From Lentzea guizhouensis (lineage in GTDB: Bacteria; Actinomycetota; Actinomycetes; Mycobacteriales; Pseudonocardiaceae): DNA of 64,000 bases. Numbering within the stretch: the first letter of the stretch is position 1; each line of letters starts with the position of its first letter. This document shows, piece by piece, positions 31,577-39,665 of the stretch. The notes under the pieces are model-generated. The model ran no database searches. It was given only the letters and a program-made list of their open reading frames with translations, and had not been told where the DNA came from. The stretch lies in assembly GCF_001701025.1 (NCBI RefSeq), contig NZ_CP016793.1:1736001-1800000 (forward strand), read 5' to 3'. A program made the translations under genes and the position numbers.

Positions 31577-32223
31577 CTAGAGCTCGGGTCGCCGGTGGGC
31601 AGCTTGTCGAGCCACCCCGGCGCGAGGCGCAGCCGTGCCACGCACGTCGACAGGTCCTGCGGGTAGCGCGGTCCGAGCCGCCGCCAGAAGTCGACGAACA
31701 CCCACGGCGAGTCCAGCTCGAACTCGTCATCGGGGAACGCCTTCACCCCGTCGGGTTCGAAGTCCTCGTCGAGCCGCACGAGGTACCGGCGATCCGGTCG
31801 ACCGGAACGCCGGTGGCGGCGGCGATCACCTCCGGCCGGTCCGCGTACTCGCTGCTGAGGCGGGCGACCTCGTCCGCGTCATCGGTGAAGTAGGTCGGCA
31901 TCGAGGCGAACCGGTCCAGCACCACGCCGTCGTGCAGCAGCGAACGGGCCCAGTAGTCACCGACGTAGATGCGGGCCGTGCTGGCGAGGACGCCGAGGTG
32001 ACGGCTCATGTGCTCAGCGGCGGCCACTTCGGTGAAGTACGTCGGCCACACGACGACCGTCCAGCCGTTGGCGGGCGGGAAGATCAGCACGTCGTCGGTG
32101 GTTGCCGGGTCCTCGGCCCGGGGTGGCGGGCCAGGAGTGCGCCGCGGCGAAGCTGGTGACGGCGGCCGCCACTGCGGTTGCGTCCTCGGTCCGGAACGCT
32201 GAAGCTGACACGAACTCGCCCAT
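31577..32223 (-). pseudogene. Conserved hypothetical gene broken by two frame changes
   Basis: Three minus-strand pieces line up as one protein of about 215 residues. The first starts MGEFVSASAFRTEDATAVAA (from ATG 32223). The second contains LIFPPANGWTVVVWPTYFTE and ARIYVGDYWARSLLHDG (frame change near 32110). The third contains RLDEDFEPDGVKAFPDDEFE and LGPRYPQDLSTCVARLRLAP (frame change near 31780, end about 31577). Each change is a single-base shift. No signal peptide or membrane helix is present. I do not recognise the family. Given similar one-base breaks in several good genes of this window, sequencing error is as likely as decay. Confidence 0.55.
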
Positions 32224-32320
32224 GAACCCCCTCGCGGTCGAACGTCACGATCTCACCGGCGGGTTCGGCGTTCGGTGGTACCACCATGTGGACACCTGGG
32301 ATGGTGGCGCGGGTCGGTCG

Positions 32321-32326
32321 TAGCCT
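32321..32326 (+). promoter_or_regulatory. -10 box of a leaderless promoter for the LLM oxidoreductase
   Basis: TAGCCT ends seven bases before ATG 32334 and no ribosome site lies between, so transcription would begin at or near the A of the start codon. The same TANNNT-N7-start pattern occurs at 19025, 39652 and 48053. Confidence 0.45.
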
Positions 32327-32333
32327 GGGGCGC

Positions 32334-33338
32334 ATGCCGTTGCGGAAGCTGGGTTTCCTCACCATCGGGCAGTTCGCCGAGCACGACCCGGCGGCCGGGC
32401 ACGAGGCCACGTTGGAGCTCATCGAGCTCGGCGAGGAGCTGGGTTTTGACAGTGCCTGGGTGCGGCATCGGCACCTGCAGCACGGCATTTCGTCGCCGGT
32501 TGCGGTGCTGGCGGCGGCGAGCCAGCGGACGCGGCGGATCGCGCTCGGGACCGCAGTGATTCCGTTGGGCTGGGAGAACCCGCTGCGGCTTGCGGAGGAC
32601 CTGGCGACGGTGGACGTGCTTTCGCGCGGGCGGTTAAACCCCGGGGTGAGTGTGGGGGCGCCGATGCACTGGGAGGACGTGAAGGGCTCGCTCTACCCGG
32701 ACACCGCGGAGGTCGAGAACTTCGGGTATGAGCGGCTGGAGCGGTTGCTGCGGTTCGTGCGTGGGGAGAAGGCCGCGGAGTTCGCCGGCGAAGAGGGCAT
32801 CGAGGTGTGGTCGGACCGGGTGCAGCCGCATTCGCCGGGGTTGAGCGAGCGGCTTTGGTACGGGGGTGGCAGCCTCAAGTCGGCGCGCTGGGCCGGTGAG
32901 CACGGGATGAACTTCCTCACCAGCAACGTGGTGCAGGCTGAGGGGGTCGAGGACTTCGCGCGGGTTCAGCACGCGCTGGTGCGTGAGTTCCGGGAGCACC
33001 ACCGGGACGGGGACAAGGCGCGAGTGTCGCAGGGGCTCGTGGTGGTTCCCACGGACTCGGCTTCGGCGGAGCAGCGGGCGAAGTACCAGCGGTACGTGGA
33101 CGAGCGGACGCCGCGGACGGCGAGTCCGGTCGGGCCGCGCGGGATGATGTTCGCGCGGGACCTCATCGGGACGTCGGAGGAGATCGCGCGGCAGCTGCGG
33201 GCGGATCCGGCGTTCCGGGAGGTGGACGAGGTGGCGTTCGCGTTGCCGTTCAGCTTCGAGCACGCGGACTACGTTCAGCTGCTGACCGACATCGCCACGA
33301 AGCTGGCTCCCGAGCTGGGGTGGCAGCCGGCTTCGTGA
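32334..33338 (+). CDS. LLM-class flavin-dependent oxidoreductase
   Basis: The 334-residue protein has the luciferase-like monooxygenase (TIM-barrel) fold. Features are LIELGEELGFDSAWVRHRH near residue 30, RTRRIALGTAVIPLGWENP, RLAEDLATVDVLSRGRL and WYGGGSLKSARWAGEHGMN. Members use FMN or F420; presence of an F420 reductase gene in the window makes F420 use plausible but unproven. The substrate is unknown. ATG 32334 is preferred over an upstream in-frame start because it begins directly before the first strand (LRKLGFLTIG) and follows a leaderless-type promoter. It ends 13 bp before the convergent zinc-ribbon gene. Confidence 0.88.
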   Translation: MPLRKLGFLTIGQFAEHDPAAGHEATLELIELGEELGFDSAWVRHRHLQHGISSPVAVLAAASQRTRRIALGTAVIPLGWENPLRLAEDLATVDVLSRGRLNPGVSVGAPMHWEDVKGSLYPDTAEVENFGYERLERLLRFVRGEKAAEFAGEEGIEVWSDRVQPHSPGLSERLWYGGGSLKSARWAGEHGMNFLTSNVVQAEGVEDFARVQHALVREFREHHRDGDKARVSQGLVVVPTDSASAEQRAKYQRYVDERTPRTASPVGPRGMMFARDLIGTSEEIARQLRADPAFREVDEVAFALPFSFEHADYVQLLTDIATKLAPELGWQPAS

Positions 33339-33351
33339 CGGTCAGAAGCGG

Positions 33352-34092
33352 TCAGGCGCCTGCCGGTTGGGCGATGCGCACCAGGATCGCTCCGCACTCC
33401 TCGCACTGCACCACCTCGTCCGCAGGGGCTTCCTTCACCTTGGACAGCGCGCTGCGGTCGAGCTCGATGCGGCACGCGCCGCAGCTGCGCGACTGGAAGA
33501 CCGTCGCGCCCACGCCTCGCTGTGCGCGCTGGCGGTCGTAGAGCTTCAGCAGGTCGTCGGGGAAGCCCTTGGCCATGATCGTGCGGTCGGCGGTGCGCCT
33601 GGTCTCGGTCGCCTCCAGGTCGGCCAGGGCGGCGTCGCGACGGCGGGAGGCGTCTTCGAGGGTTTGGCGGGCCTTGTCGAGCTCCACGCGGGCGAAGGAG
33701 GCGTCGGACTCCACTGCCTCGCGGCGTTCCATCAGCTCCAGGAGGTCGTCTTCGAGGACGCCCTGGCGGCGCTGGAGGGTGGCGAGCTCGTGTTCGAGGT
33801 CGGTGAGCTGCTTGGCGCCGACGGAGCCGGACTGCATCAGCTTGCGGTCGCGGTCGGTGCGGGCGCGGACCTGGTCGATCTCGGTCTCCTGGCGCTTCAC
33901 GTCGCGGTCGAGGTCGCCGAGCGTCGTCTCGACGGCCACCAATGCGTCCTGCTTGGTGCGCACCAGCTGCTCGACCTCGGCGATCTCCGCGATCTCCGGC
34001 AGCGTGCGGCGCCGGTGGGTGACACGCGCCAGTTCGGCGTCGACCTCGGCCAGGTCGAGCAGCCTGCGCTGCACTGCGGGATCGGCTTTCAC
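33352..34092 (-). CDS. Coiled-coil zinc-ribbon protein (Rv2229c/CT398 type)
   Basis: The 246-residue protein consists of a long antiparallel coiled coil (about residues 5-180, rich in Leu, Glu, Arg, Gln heptads). A C-terminal zinc ribbon follows with CGAC and CEEC pairs ([14 protein letters not shown], then [11 protein letters not shown]). This is the C4-type zf-RING_7/CT398 family. It begins at GTG 34092 with AGGAGG six bases upstream and overlaps the Nif3 gene by four bases. The pair is conserved next to each other across actinobacteria and many other bacteria. Its role is poorly known; a scaffold or nucleic-acid-related role has been suggested for the family. Confidence 0.9.
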   Translation of the reverse strand: MKADPAVQRRLLDLAEVDAELARVTHRRRTLPEIAEIAEVEQLVRTKQDALVAVETTLGDLDRDVKRQETEIDQVRARTDRDRKLMQSGSVGAKQLTDLEHELATLQRRQGVLEDDLLELMERREAVESDASFARVELDKARQTLEDASRRRDAALADLEATETRRTADRTIMAKGFPDDLLKLYDRQRAQRGVGATVFQSRSCGACRIELDRSALSKVKEAPADEVVQCEECGAILVRIAQPAGA

Positions 34093-34913
34093 GCATGTCC
34101 TCCTGCTGCTGAGCTCGTCGCACCGACGGTCCACGGATCGGTCCGGCGGGTGGAGACGAGTACCTCGACCCTACCGCCGAAGGCCTGCCGCAGGATTTCC
34201 GCCGCCTGCTCGCACCACGGCCACTCGCTGGCCCAGTGCGCCACGTCCACGAGCGCGGGGCCGCCTGCCTCGACGTGTTCCGAGGCGGGGTGGTGGCGCA
34301 GGTCGGCGGTCACGTACGCGTCGACGCCGGCGCGAGCAACGGCACCGAGGAAGCTGTCGCCGGCACCTCCGCACACCGCGACCCGCTTGACCAGGCGTTC
34401 CGGGTCGCCGGTGGCGCGCACGCCCTGGACGGTCGCGGGCAACGCGTCGGCCACGCGCTGGGCGAACACGCGCATCGGCTCGGCTTCCGGCAGCTCACCG
34501 ATGCGGCCCAGACCGGTGCCGGGGTCGTCCGCCGGCTCGAGCGGGCCGGTGACCTCCAGCCCGATCGCGTGGGCGAGCGCGTCCGACACGCCGTTGAGCG
34601 CGCTGTCGGCGTTGGTGTGCGCGCAGTACAACGCGGTGCCGCTGCGGATCAGCTTGTGCACCAACGCGCCCTTGGGGTCGTCGGCGGGAATCCCGTTGAC
34701 GCCCCGCAGGAGCAGCGGGTGGTGGGCGACGAGCAGCTGGGCACCGACCTCGACGGCCTCGTCCACAGTGGACTGGGTCGGGTCGACGCAGACGAGCACC
34801 CCGGTGACGTCCTCGGCCGGGTCACCGCAGACCAGGCCCACCGCGTCCCAGCTCTCGGCGGTCTTCGGCGGATACGCGGACTCCAGGACCGCGATCACGT
34901 CGGCGAGCTTCAC
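34089..34913 (-). CDS. Nif3-like dinuclear metal centre protein
   Basis: The 274-residue Nif3/YqfO-family protein has [12 protein letters not shown] near the N-terminus, HHPLLLRGV with metal-ligand histidines, and [20 protein letters not shown]. Near the C-terminus [16 protein letters not shown] and [12 protein letters not shown] complete the dinuclear metal site. Family members form hexameric toroids; the reaction is unsettled (some are annotated GTP cyclohydrolase type 2). GTG 34913 overlaps the end of the aminotransferase gene by four bases. This order matches mycobacterial Rv2229c-Rv2230c-Rv2231c. Confidence 0.93.
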   Translation of the reverse strand: MKLADVIAVLESAYPPKTAESWDAVGLVCGDPAEDVTGVLVCVDPTQSTVDEAVEVGAQLLVAHHPLLLRGVNGIPADDPKGALVHKLIRSGTALYCAHTNADSALNGVSDALAHAIGLEVTGPLEPADDPGTGLGRIGELPEAEPMRVFAQRVADALPATVQGVRATGDPERLVKRVAVCGGAGDSFLGAVARAGVDAYVTADLRHHPASEHVEAGGPALVDVAHWASEWPWCEQAAEILRQAFGGRVEVLVSTRRTDPWTVGATSSAAGGHA

Positions 34914-35905
34914 GCCAGTTCCTCCATCACTACCCGCAGCGCGTCCACGAACAGCGCGAACTCCCGCGGCGGCCGGATCGCCACGCGCACGCAGGTGTCG
35001 TCGAGGCCGGGGAACGTGTCGCAGCGGCGCACCGCGATCCCCTTGTCGCGCAACGCCAGCCGCACGCCGGCAGGCACCTTGGCCAGCAGGAACGGTGCCT
35101 TCGGCGGCACCACGACGAGCTCGCCGAGCTGCTCCACGGCGTACGCGGCGTGCTCGGCGGCCTCGCGGGCCAGCCGTTCGGTCTCGTCGAGCGCGGCCGG
35201 CGAGCAGCACGCCGTGATCGCTTCGAGGGTGAGGCTGCCCACGGGCCAGTGCGGCCGGCCGAACGCGAGGCGCGCGACCGTGTCCGGGTCGGCGAGGAGG
35301 TAACCGGCGCGCAGCCCGGCCAGGCCCCAGGTCTTGGTGAGGCTGCGCAGCACCAGCACATCGGGGTCGTGCGCGAGCGACTCCGGCTCGCCGGGGACGG
35401 CGTCCATGAACGCCTCGTCGACCACGAGACGACCGGGCAGCTGCTTGATGCGCGCCGCGGAGTGCAGCACCGACGTGGGGTTCGTGGGGTTGCCGATCAC
35501 GGTCAGGTCGACGTCGGCGGTGACCTCGGGCAACGTGAAGTCACCGGTCAGCGTCACGTGCTCCACCGGAACCCCGGCGTCGCGGAACGCCACCTCCGGC
35601 TCGGTGAAACCGGGGTGGACGATCGCGACGCGACGCGGCCGCAGCTTCGGCAGCAGCGCGAAGCCCTCGGCGGCCCCGTTGAGCAGCAGCACCTCGTCGG
35701 GCGAGCGCCCGTGACGGCGTGCGACCGCCTCACGGGCACGGTGTTCCGCCGCGGCGGACGGGTAGCGGCCGAGGTCGTCGAGCGCAGCGGCCAGCCGGTC
35801 GCGCAGCCAATCGGGCGGGTGCGGCACCCGCACGTTGACGGCGAAGTCGGCGAGGCCCGCTGCGGCGTCGACGTCACCGTGGTGGCGCAGGTCTGGGCTG
35901 GTCAT
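34910..35905 (-). CDS. cobC: Rv2231c-type PLP aminotransferase (CobC-like)
   Basis: The 331-residue fold type I PLP enzyme has [31 protein letters not shown] with the substrate/PLP Asn-Pro loop, [14 protein letters not shown] with the Asp, and [20 protein letters not shown] with the Schiff-base Lys. These are typical of histidinol-phosphate aminotransferase/CobD-like threonine-phosphate decarboxylase relatives. In mycobacteria the orthologue is called CobC and assigned to cobalamin side-chain synthesis. The presence of cobD 3 kb away supports a corrinoid role; histidinol-phosphate transamination is the alternative. It is the first gene of a three-gene coupled operon. Confidence 0.85.
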   Translation of the reverse strand: MTSPDLRHHGDVDAAAGLADFAVNVRVPHPPDWLRDRLAAALDDLGRYPSAAAEHRAREAVARRHGRSPDEVLLLNGAAEGFALLPKLRPRRVAIVHPGFTEPEVAFRDAGVPVEHVTLTGDFTLPEVTADVDLTVIGNPTNPTSVLHSAARIKQLPGRLVVDEAFMDAVPGEPESLAHDPDVLVLRSLTKTWGLAGLRAGYLLADPDTVARLAFGRPHWPVGSLTLEAITACCSPAALDETERLAREAAEHAAYAVEQLGELVVVPPKAPFLLAKVPAGVRLALRDKGIAVRRCDTFPGLDDTCVRVAIRPPREFALFVDALRVVMEELA

Positions 35906-35942
35906 CGCGGCAAATACTAAGCGACCAGCCCAGGCGCGCGCG

Positions 35943-36149
35943 TCACTGCATGTAGCGGCGGAGCTCGGTGAGGTGGCTGATCAGCTCGTCCAGCTGGAAC
36001 GCGTCGAGCTGCGCGGACTCGCCGGGCGGGGTGCGGAAGCACACACGCCCCTTCTCGTTGAGGTACACCTCGAACGCACGACGGCGCCCGAGGGCGTCGG
36101 TGCACCCGATGATCTCCCGTTGCGGGGGCACGTCAGTACCGGTTTGCAT
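35943..36149 (-). CDS. Conserved 68-residue actinobacterial protein
   Basis: A small soluble protein starts at ATG 36149, six bases after GGAGG. It has an N-terminal VPPQREIIGCTDALGRRRA segment, a strand pair (EVYLNEKGRVCFRTPPG) and a C-terminal helix QLDAFQLDELISHLTELRR. Such proteins recur in Pseudonocardiaceae genomes near regulators, but no function is known to me. It is divergent from ptpA, with 57 bp between the starts. Confidence 0.65.
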   Translation of the reverse strand: MQTGTDVPPQREIIGCTDALGRRRAFEVYLNEKGRVCFRTPPGESAQLDAFQLDELISHLTELRRYMQ

Positions 36150-36206
36150 GGGCGGCCTCCATGTCGTTTGTCCGTACATCTTGCGACAAGGGTTGAGCGT
36201 TACCGT

Positions 36207-36665
36207 GTGGCGGTGAAGGTCGCCTTTGTCTGCACCGGCAACATCTGCCGGTCCCCCGTGGCAGCGCTCGTGTTCCGTGAACATGTGTCGCGCGAAGGAT
36301 TGTCCTCGCACGTCGAAGTGTCCAGCGCGGGCACCGGCGGCTGGCACGTGGGTGACCCCGCCGACCCGCGGGCGCTCAAGTCGTTGGCGGACAACGGCTA
36401 CCCCACCGACCACGTGGCCGCGCAGGTCGGGCCGGAGCACCTCGACGCCGATCTTCTCGTCGCACTTGACTCCGGTCACGCGCGCGCATTGCGCCGGATG
36501 GTCGATCCCGAGCGCGTCCGGTTGCTCCGTTCGTTCGACCCAGACGCGGACGGGACGGACGTGCCGGACCCGTACTACGGCGACCGGGAGGGGTTCGACG
36601 AGGTGCTGGCGATGGTGGAGGCGGCGATGCCGGGGCTGCTGGCGTGGGTGCGGGAGCGGCTCTGA
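36207..36665 (+). CDS. ptpA: Low-molecular-weight protein tyrosine phosphatase
   Basis: The 152-residue enzyme carries the CX5R active site near the N-terminus (VAFVCTGNICRSPVAALVF, Cys9). The general-acid loop DVPDPYYGDREGFDEVL sits near the C-terminus. It dephosphorylates phosphotyrosine proteins and is the orthologue by position of mycobacterial PtpA (Rv2234). GTG at 36207 or 36213 could start translation; neither has a strong ribosome site. The PtkA kinase gene that precedes ptpA in mycobacteria is absent here. Its 3' end overlaps the next frame by 22 bp. Confidence 0.92.
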   Translation: MAVKVAFVCTGNICRSPVAALVFREHVSREGLSSHVEVSSAGTGGWHVGDPADPRALKSLADNGYPTDHVAAQVGPEHLDADLLVALDSGHARALRRMVDPERVRLLRSFDPDADGTDVPDPYYGDREGFDEVLAMVEAAMPGLLAWVRERL

Positions 36666-37373
36666 GGCGCAAGGTCCAGTCCCCGCGGGCCACGGCGGCG
36701 GAGGCGGCCGGCCTGCGGTGGTTGCGCGTCCCGGGCGGTCCCGGTGCCCGTCGTGCACTCGGCGGACGGCGGCGAGCTGGTGATCGACGAGATCCCGGCC
36801 GGCCCGCCGGATCTTCAGGCGGCCGTGACCTTCGGACGCCGGTTGGCCGCGCTGCACCTGGCGGGCGCGCCGGCGTTCGGCGCCGCGCCACCCGGCGGGC
36901 CGCGAGAGGCGACGATCGGTCTTGCCCCGATGATCAACGAGCCCGCCGAGTCGTGGGCGGAGTGGTTCGCGTCACAGCGGATCGAGCCGTACGCGGCGAA
37001 GGTGGGGCTGGACCTCAGCGAGCTGTACGCGCGGATCACCGAGCTGGCCGGGCCCGCCGAACCGCCGGCGCGGCTGCACGGGGACCTGTGGAGCGGGAAC
37101 GTGCTGTGGGGCGCCGACGGGCAGGTGTGGCTGATCGACCCGGCGGCGCACGGCGGGCACCGGGAGAGCGACCTCGCGATGCTGCGGTTGTTCGGGTGCC
37201 CGTTCCTCGACCACGTGCTGGGGGCGTACCAGGAGGTCGCGCCGCTGGCCGACGGGTGGCGTGCGCGCGTGCAGCTGCACCAGTTGTTCCCGCTGCTCGT
37301 GCACGCCGTGCTGTTCGGTGGCGGGTACCGGTCAGAAGCCTTGGCGGCGGCACGTGCTGTTTTGCGAGGATGA
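36644..37373 (+). pseudogene. Fructosamine kinase-like gene with one frame change
   Basis: Two overlapping frames together encode a compact fructosamine kinase/FN3K-like aminoglycoside-phosphotransferase fold. The first piece gives RRKVQSPRATAAEAAGLRWL. The second starts at VPVPVVHSADGGELVIDEI and continues with ARLHGDLWSGNVLWG (catalytic loop, Asp) and QVWLIDPAAHGGHRESDLAM (metal-binding Asp). Adding one G in the GGCGGT-CCCGG run near 36738 restores one continuous reading, so I suspect a sequencing deletion. If intact, the kinase would phosphorylate ketoamines for deglycation. It is short at the N-terminus compared with longer homologues and follows ptpA closely. Confidence 0.75.
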
Positions 37374-37378
37374 GGTGC

Positions 37379-37927
37379 ATGGACCTCACCGCGTGGACAT
37401 GGCTCAACGAACCGGCGAAGTGGTCGGCCGCCCCGCTGACCGTGCACGCCGACGCCGGCTCCGACTTCTGGCGCCGCACCGGCAACGGGGTCGTGCGCAC
37501 CAGCGGCCACCTCTACGGCACGACGCTGGCCGGCGACTTCACCATCACCGCGACGTTCTCCGCCGAGTACGCGGCGCAGTACGACCACGCGGGCATCGGC
37601 CTGCTGGTCGACGACGAGACCTGGATCAAGGCCGGTGTCGAGCTGTTCGACGGGCACCTGCGGGCCAGCGCGGTCGTGACCCGCGGGTTCTCCGACTGGA
37701 ACCTGGCGGGCGCCGGGGACTTCCAGCGGTTCACCGTCTCCGCCGAACGCAGCGGTGACGCGGTCTGGGTGCGCTACGGCCTCGACGGTGACGAGCCGGC
37801 GACGGTGCTGCGCCAGGCCTACTTCCCGCCGGAGGTCGAGACCAAGATCGGCGTCCTGTGCGGGAGCCCGGACGGTGAGGGGTTCGTGACCCAGTTCCAC
37901 GAGGTCCAGCTCACGCATCTACCGTGA
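37379..37927 (+). CDS. DUF1349 concanavalin-like protein
   Basis: The 182-residue soluble protein has the DUF1349 (YesU/regulation-of-enolase-like) jelly-roll pattern. Recognisable segments are WTWLNEPAKWSA, DAGSDFWRRTGNGVVRTSGH, AGIGLLVDDETWIKAGVELF and HLRASAVVTRGFSDWN. It lacks a signal peptide. Family members are thought to bind carbohydrates, but no reaction is established. ATG 37379 follows GAGG and lies 5 bp after the kinase stop. It is followed 4 bp later by the SURF1 gene, so the genes from ptpA onward are probably one transcript. Confidence 0.85.
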   Translation: MDLTAWTWLNEPAKWSAAPLTVHADAGSDFWRRTGNGVVRTSGHLYGTTLAGDFTITATFSAEYAAQYDHAGIGLLVDDETWIKAGVELFDGHLRASAVVTRGFSDWNLAGAGDFQRFTVSAERSGDAVWVRYGLDGDEPATVLRQAYFPPEVETKIGVLCGSPDGEGFVTQFHEVQLTHLP

Positions 37928-37931
37928 AGAG

Positions 37932-38753
37932 GTGCGGTTCAAGTTCCTCCTCAAGCCCGGCTGGCTGGCGCTGACCCTCGCCGTCTGGGTGTTCGCGGGT
38001 GCCTGCGTCTACTTCCTGGCCCCGTGGCAGTTTGGCCGCAACGAGGAGCGCGTGGGGCAGAACGACGCCATCACCAGGTCGCTGGCCAGCGACCCGGTGC
38101 CCTTCGGCGCGCAGCACGACGAGTGGCAGAAGGTCGAGCTCAAGGGCCGTTACCTGCCCGAGCAGGAGGCGCTCGCGCGGCTGCGGACCGTGCAGGGTGA
38201 GGCCGCGTTCCTCGTCATCACGCCGTTCCAGACCGACGGCGGCACGAAGGTGCTGGTCAACCGCGGGTACGTGCGGCCGGTCAACGGCATCAAGCCGCCC
38301 GAGTTCGCCAAGGCACCGACGAACGAGGTCACGATCGTCGGGCTCGCCCGCAACAACGAGTCGGACGCGCGGCCCGCCATCCAGCAGGACGGGCACCGGC
38401 AGATCTACTCGATCAACAACGACGCCGTCGGGCCCGGCATCGAGCCCGGTCACTACCAGCTGGTCGACGACCAGGCCGGTGCGCTCGACACCATGCCGTT
38501 GCCGCGGATCGAGTCCGGGCCCTTCTACAGCTACGCGCTGCAGTGGATCGCGTTCGGGGTCATGGCGGTCGGCGGGTGGCTGTACTTCACGATCCGCGAG
38601 GCACGGCCGGGTGGCGTGCTGAGCGAGACGAAGCCCAAGAAGAAGAAAACGATCGCCGAGCTACTTGCGGAAGAGGGCGAGGAAGGCGCTGACGAGGGTC
38701 GCGCCGTGCCCGACGACGCGGGAGAGCTCCACGGCACGCGTCACGTGACCTGA
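37932..38753 (+). CDS. SURF1-family cytochrome oxidase assembly protein
   Basis: The 273-residue protein has an N-terminal membrane helix (WLALTLAVWVFAGACVYFLA) followed directly by PWQFGRNEER. The extracytoplasmic SURF1 domain follows, with FLVITPFQTDGGTKVLVNRG and YVRPVNGI. A second helix closes the domain (YALQWIAFGVMAVGGWLYF), and the cytoplasmic tail is basic then acidic (KPKKKKTIAELLAEEGEEGA). SURF1 assists heme A insertion or assembly of aa3-type cytochrome c oxidase. Position next to cobD matches mycobacterial Rv2235-Rv2236c. The 3' end overlaps cobD convergently by 93 bp, encoding the acidic tail. Confidence 0.92.
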   Translation: MRFKFLLKPGWLALTLAVWVFAGACVYFLAPWQFGRNEERVGQNDAITRSLASDPVPFGAQHDEWQKVELKGRYLPEQEALARLRTVQGEAAFLVITPFQTDGGTKVLVNRGYVRPVNGIKPPEFAKAPTNEVTIVGLARNNESDARPAIQQDGHRQIYSINNDAVGPGIEPGHYQLVDDQAGALDTMPLPRIESGPFYSYALQWIAFGVMAVGGWLYFTIREARPGGVLSETKPKKKKTIAELLAEEGEEGADEGRAVPDDAGELHGTRHVT

Positions 38754-39593
38754 GTCGGGGTTGCGGCCGTGGCCGAGCACCGGGCGTTCCTCGACGCCGT
38801 GCGAGTAGACGGTGCGGCCGCCGAGCCTGATCTCCAGCGCGCCCGCGAAGGCCGCCTCGACCTGGCCCGCGTTGGGCGACGGGTGGGCCGAGGCGTCGCG
38901 GCGCCAGGTCTCCCAGGCCTGCGGGGCCGAGCCGCCGACGACCGGGGCACCGCCGACGGTCAGCAACGCCGCCAGGCGGGAGGGCAGCAGGTTGAGCACG
39001 TCGTCCAGGCGAGCGGACGCCCAGCCGAAGTTCAGGTAGCGCGCGGACTTGTGGCCGACCATCGCGTCCAGCGTGTTCGCGGCGCGGTAGCCCAGCAGGC
39101 CGGGCACGCCGAACGCGGCACCCCACACCAGCGGGCCCACGACGGCGTCCGAGGTGTTCTCCGCCACTGACTCCACGGTCGCGCGCGCCAGGCCGAAGGT
39201 GTCCAGCCGCGCGGCGTCACGGCCGCACAGGTGCGGAAGACGGGCCCGTGCGCCCTCGACGTCGCCGGAGTCCAGCTCACGGCCCATCGCCGTGCCCTCC
39301 TCGGCCAGCGACCGGCCGCCGAGCACGGTCCAGGTGGCGAGACCGGTGGTCAGCGCCTGCAGGAGCCAGTGCCGGCGGGCCAGGCGTTCGACCACCACAC
39401 CACCGGCCACGACGGAGCCGACCAGCACGGTCGTGTAGGCCACGCCGGCGGCCTTGGAGTCGTCGTGGAGTCGCTTCTCGACCGCCGAGGCGGCGGTGCC
39501 GAATGCCGCTACCGGGTGAAATCGGCGTGGATCACCGAACACCGCGTCCGCGGCCACGCCCAGCAACAACCCCAACGCGCGACCCGCGCCCAC
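38661..39593 (-). CDS. cobD: Adenosylcobinamide-phosphate synthase CobD/CbiB
   Basis: The 310-residue integral membrane protein begins ALGLLLGVAADAVFGDPRRF and has HPVAAFG, LPHLCGRDAARLDTFGLARA, TVESVAENTSDAVVGPLVWG and LGYRAANTLDAMVGHKSARY. All of these are conserved blocks of CobD/CbiB. It attaches (R)-1-amino-2-propanol (or its phosphate) to adenosylcobyric acid in B12 synthesis. Four to six membrane helices are visible. The CobC-like aminotransferase at 34.9 kb is the other corrinoid gene here. Convergent overlap with SURF1 is 93 bp. Confidence 0.93.
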   Translation of the reverse strand: MGAGRALGLLLGVAADAVFGDPRRFHPVAAFGTAASAVEKRLHDDSKAAGVAYTTVLVGSVVAGGVVVERLARRHWLLQALTTGLATWTVLGGRSLAEEGTAMGRELDSGDVEGARARLPHLCGRDAARLDTFGLARATVESVAENTSDAVVGPLVWGAAFGVPGLLGYRAANTLDAMVGHKSARYLNFGWASARLDDVLNLLPSRLAALLTVGGAPVVGGSAPQAWETWRRDASAHPSPNAGQVEAAFAGALEIRLGGRTVYSHGVEERPVLGHGRNPDSGHVTRAVELSRVVGHGATLVSAFLALFRK

Positions 39594-39651
39594 GGCATCC
39601 TCCCCAGCTCGTCGTAGGCACGGTAGCGCCGCATCGCACGAGCGCGCGCAT

Positions 39652-39657
39652 TAGGGT
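39652..39657 (+). promoter_or_regulatory. -10 box of a leaderless promoter for jetA
   Basis: TAGGGT lies eight bases before GTG 39666 without any intervening purine-rich ribosome site, pointing to a leaderless transcript for the Wadjet operon. No convincing -35 is visible. Confidence 0.45.
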
Positions 39658-39665
39658 GGCCGGTC

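Noticed and set aside
17065..33351. Integration by duplication of the tRNA-Leu 3' end
   Set aside because: I searched by eye for a second copy of the T-arm/acceptor sequence (GGTTCAAGTCCCCC) at the right side of the island and saw none; only the terminator region is repeated.
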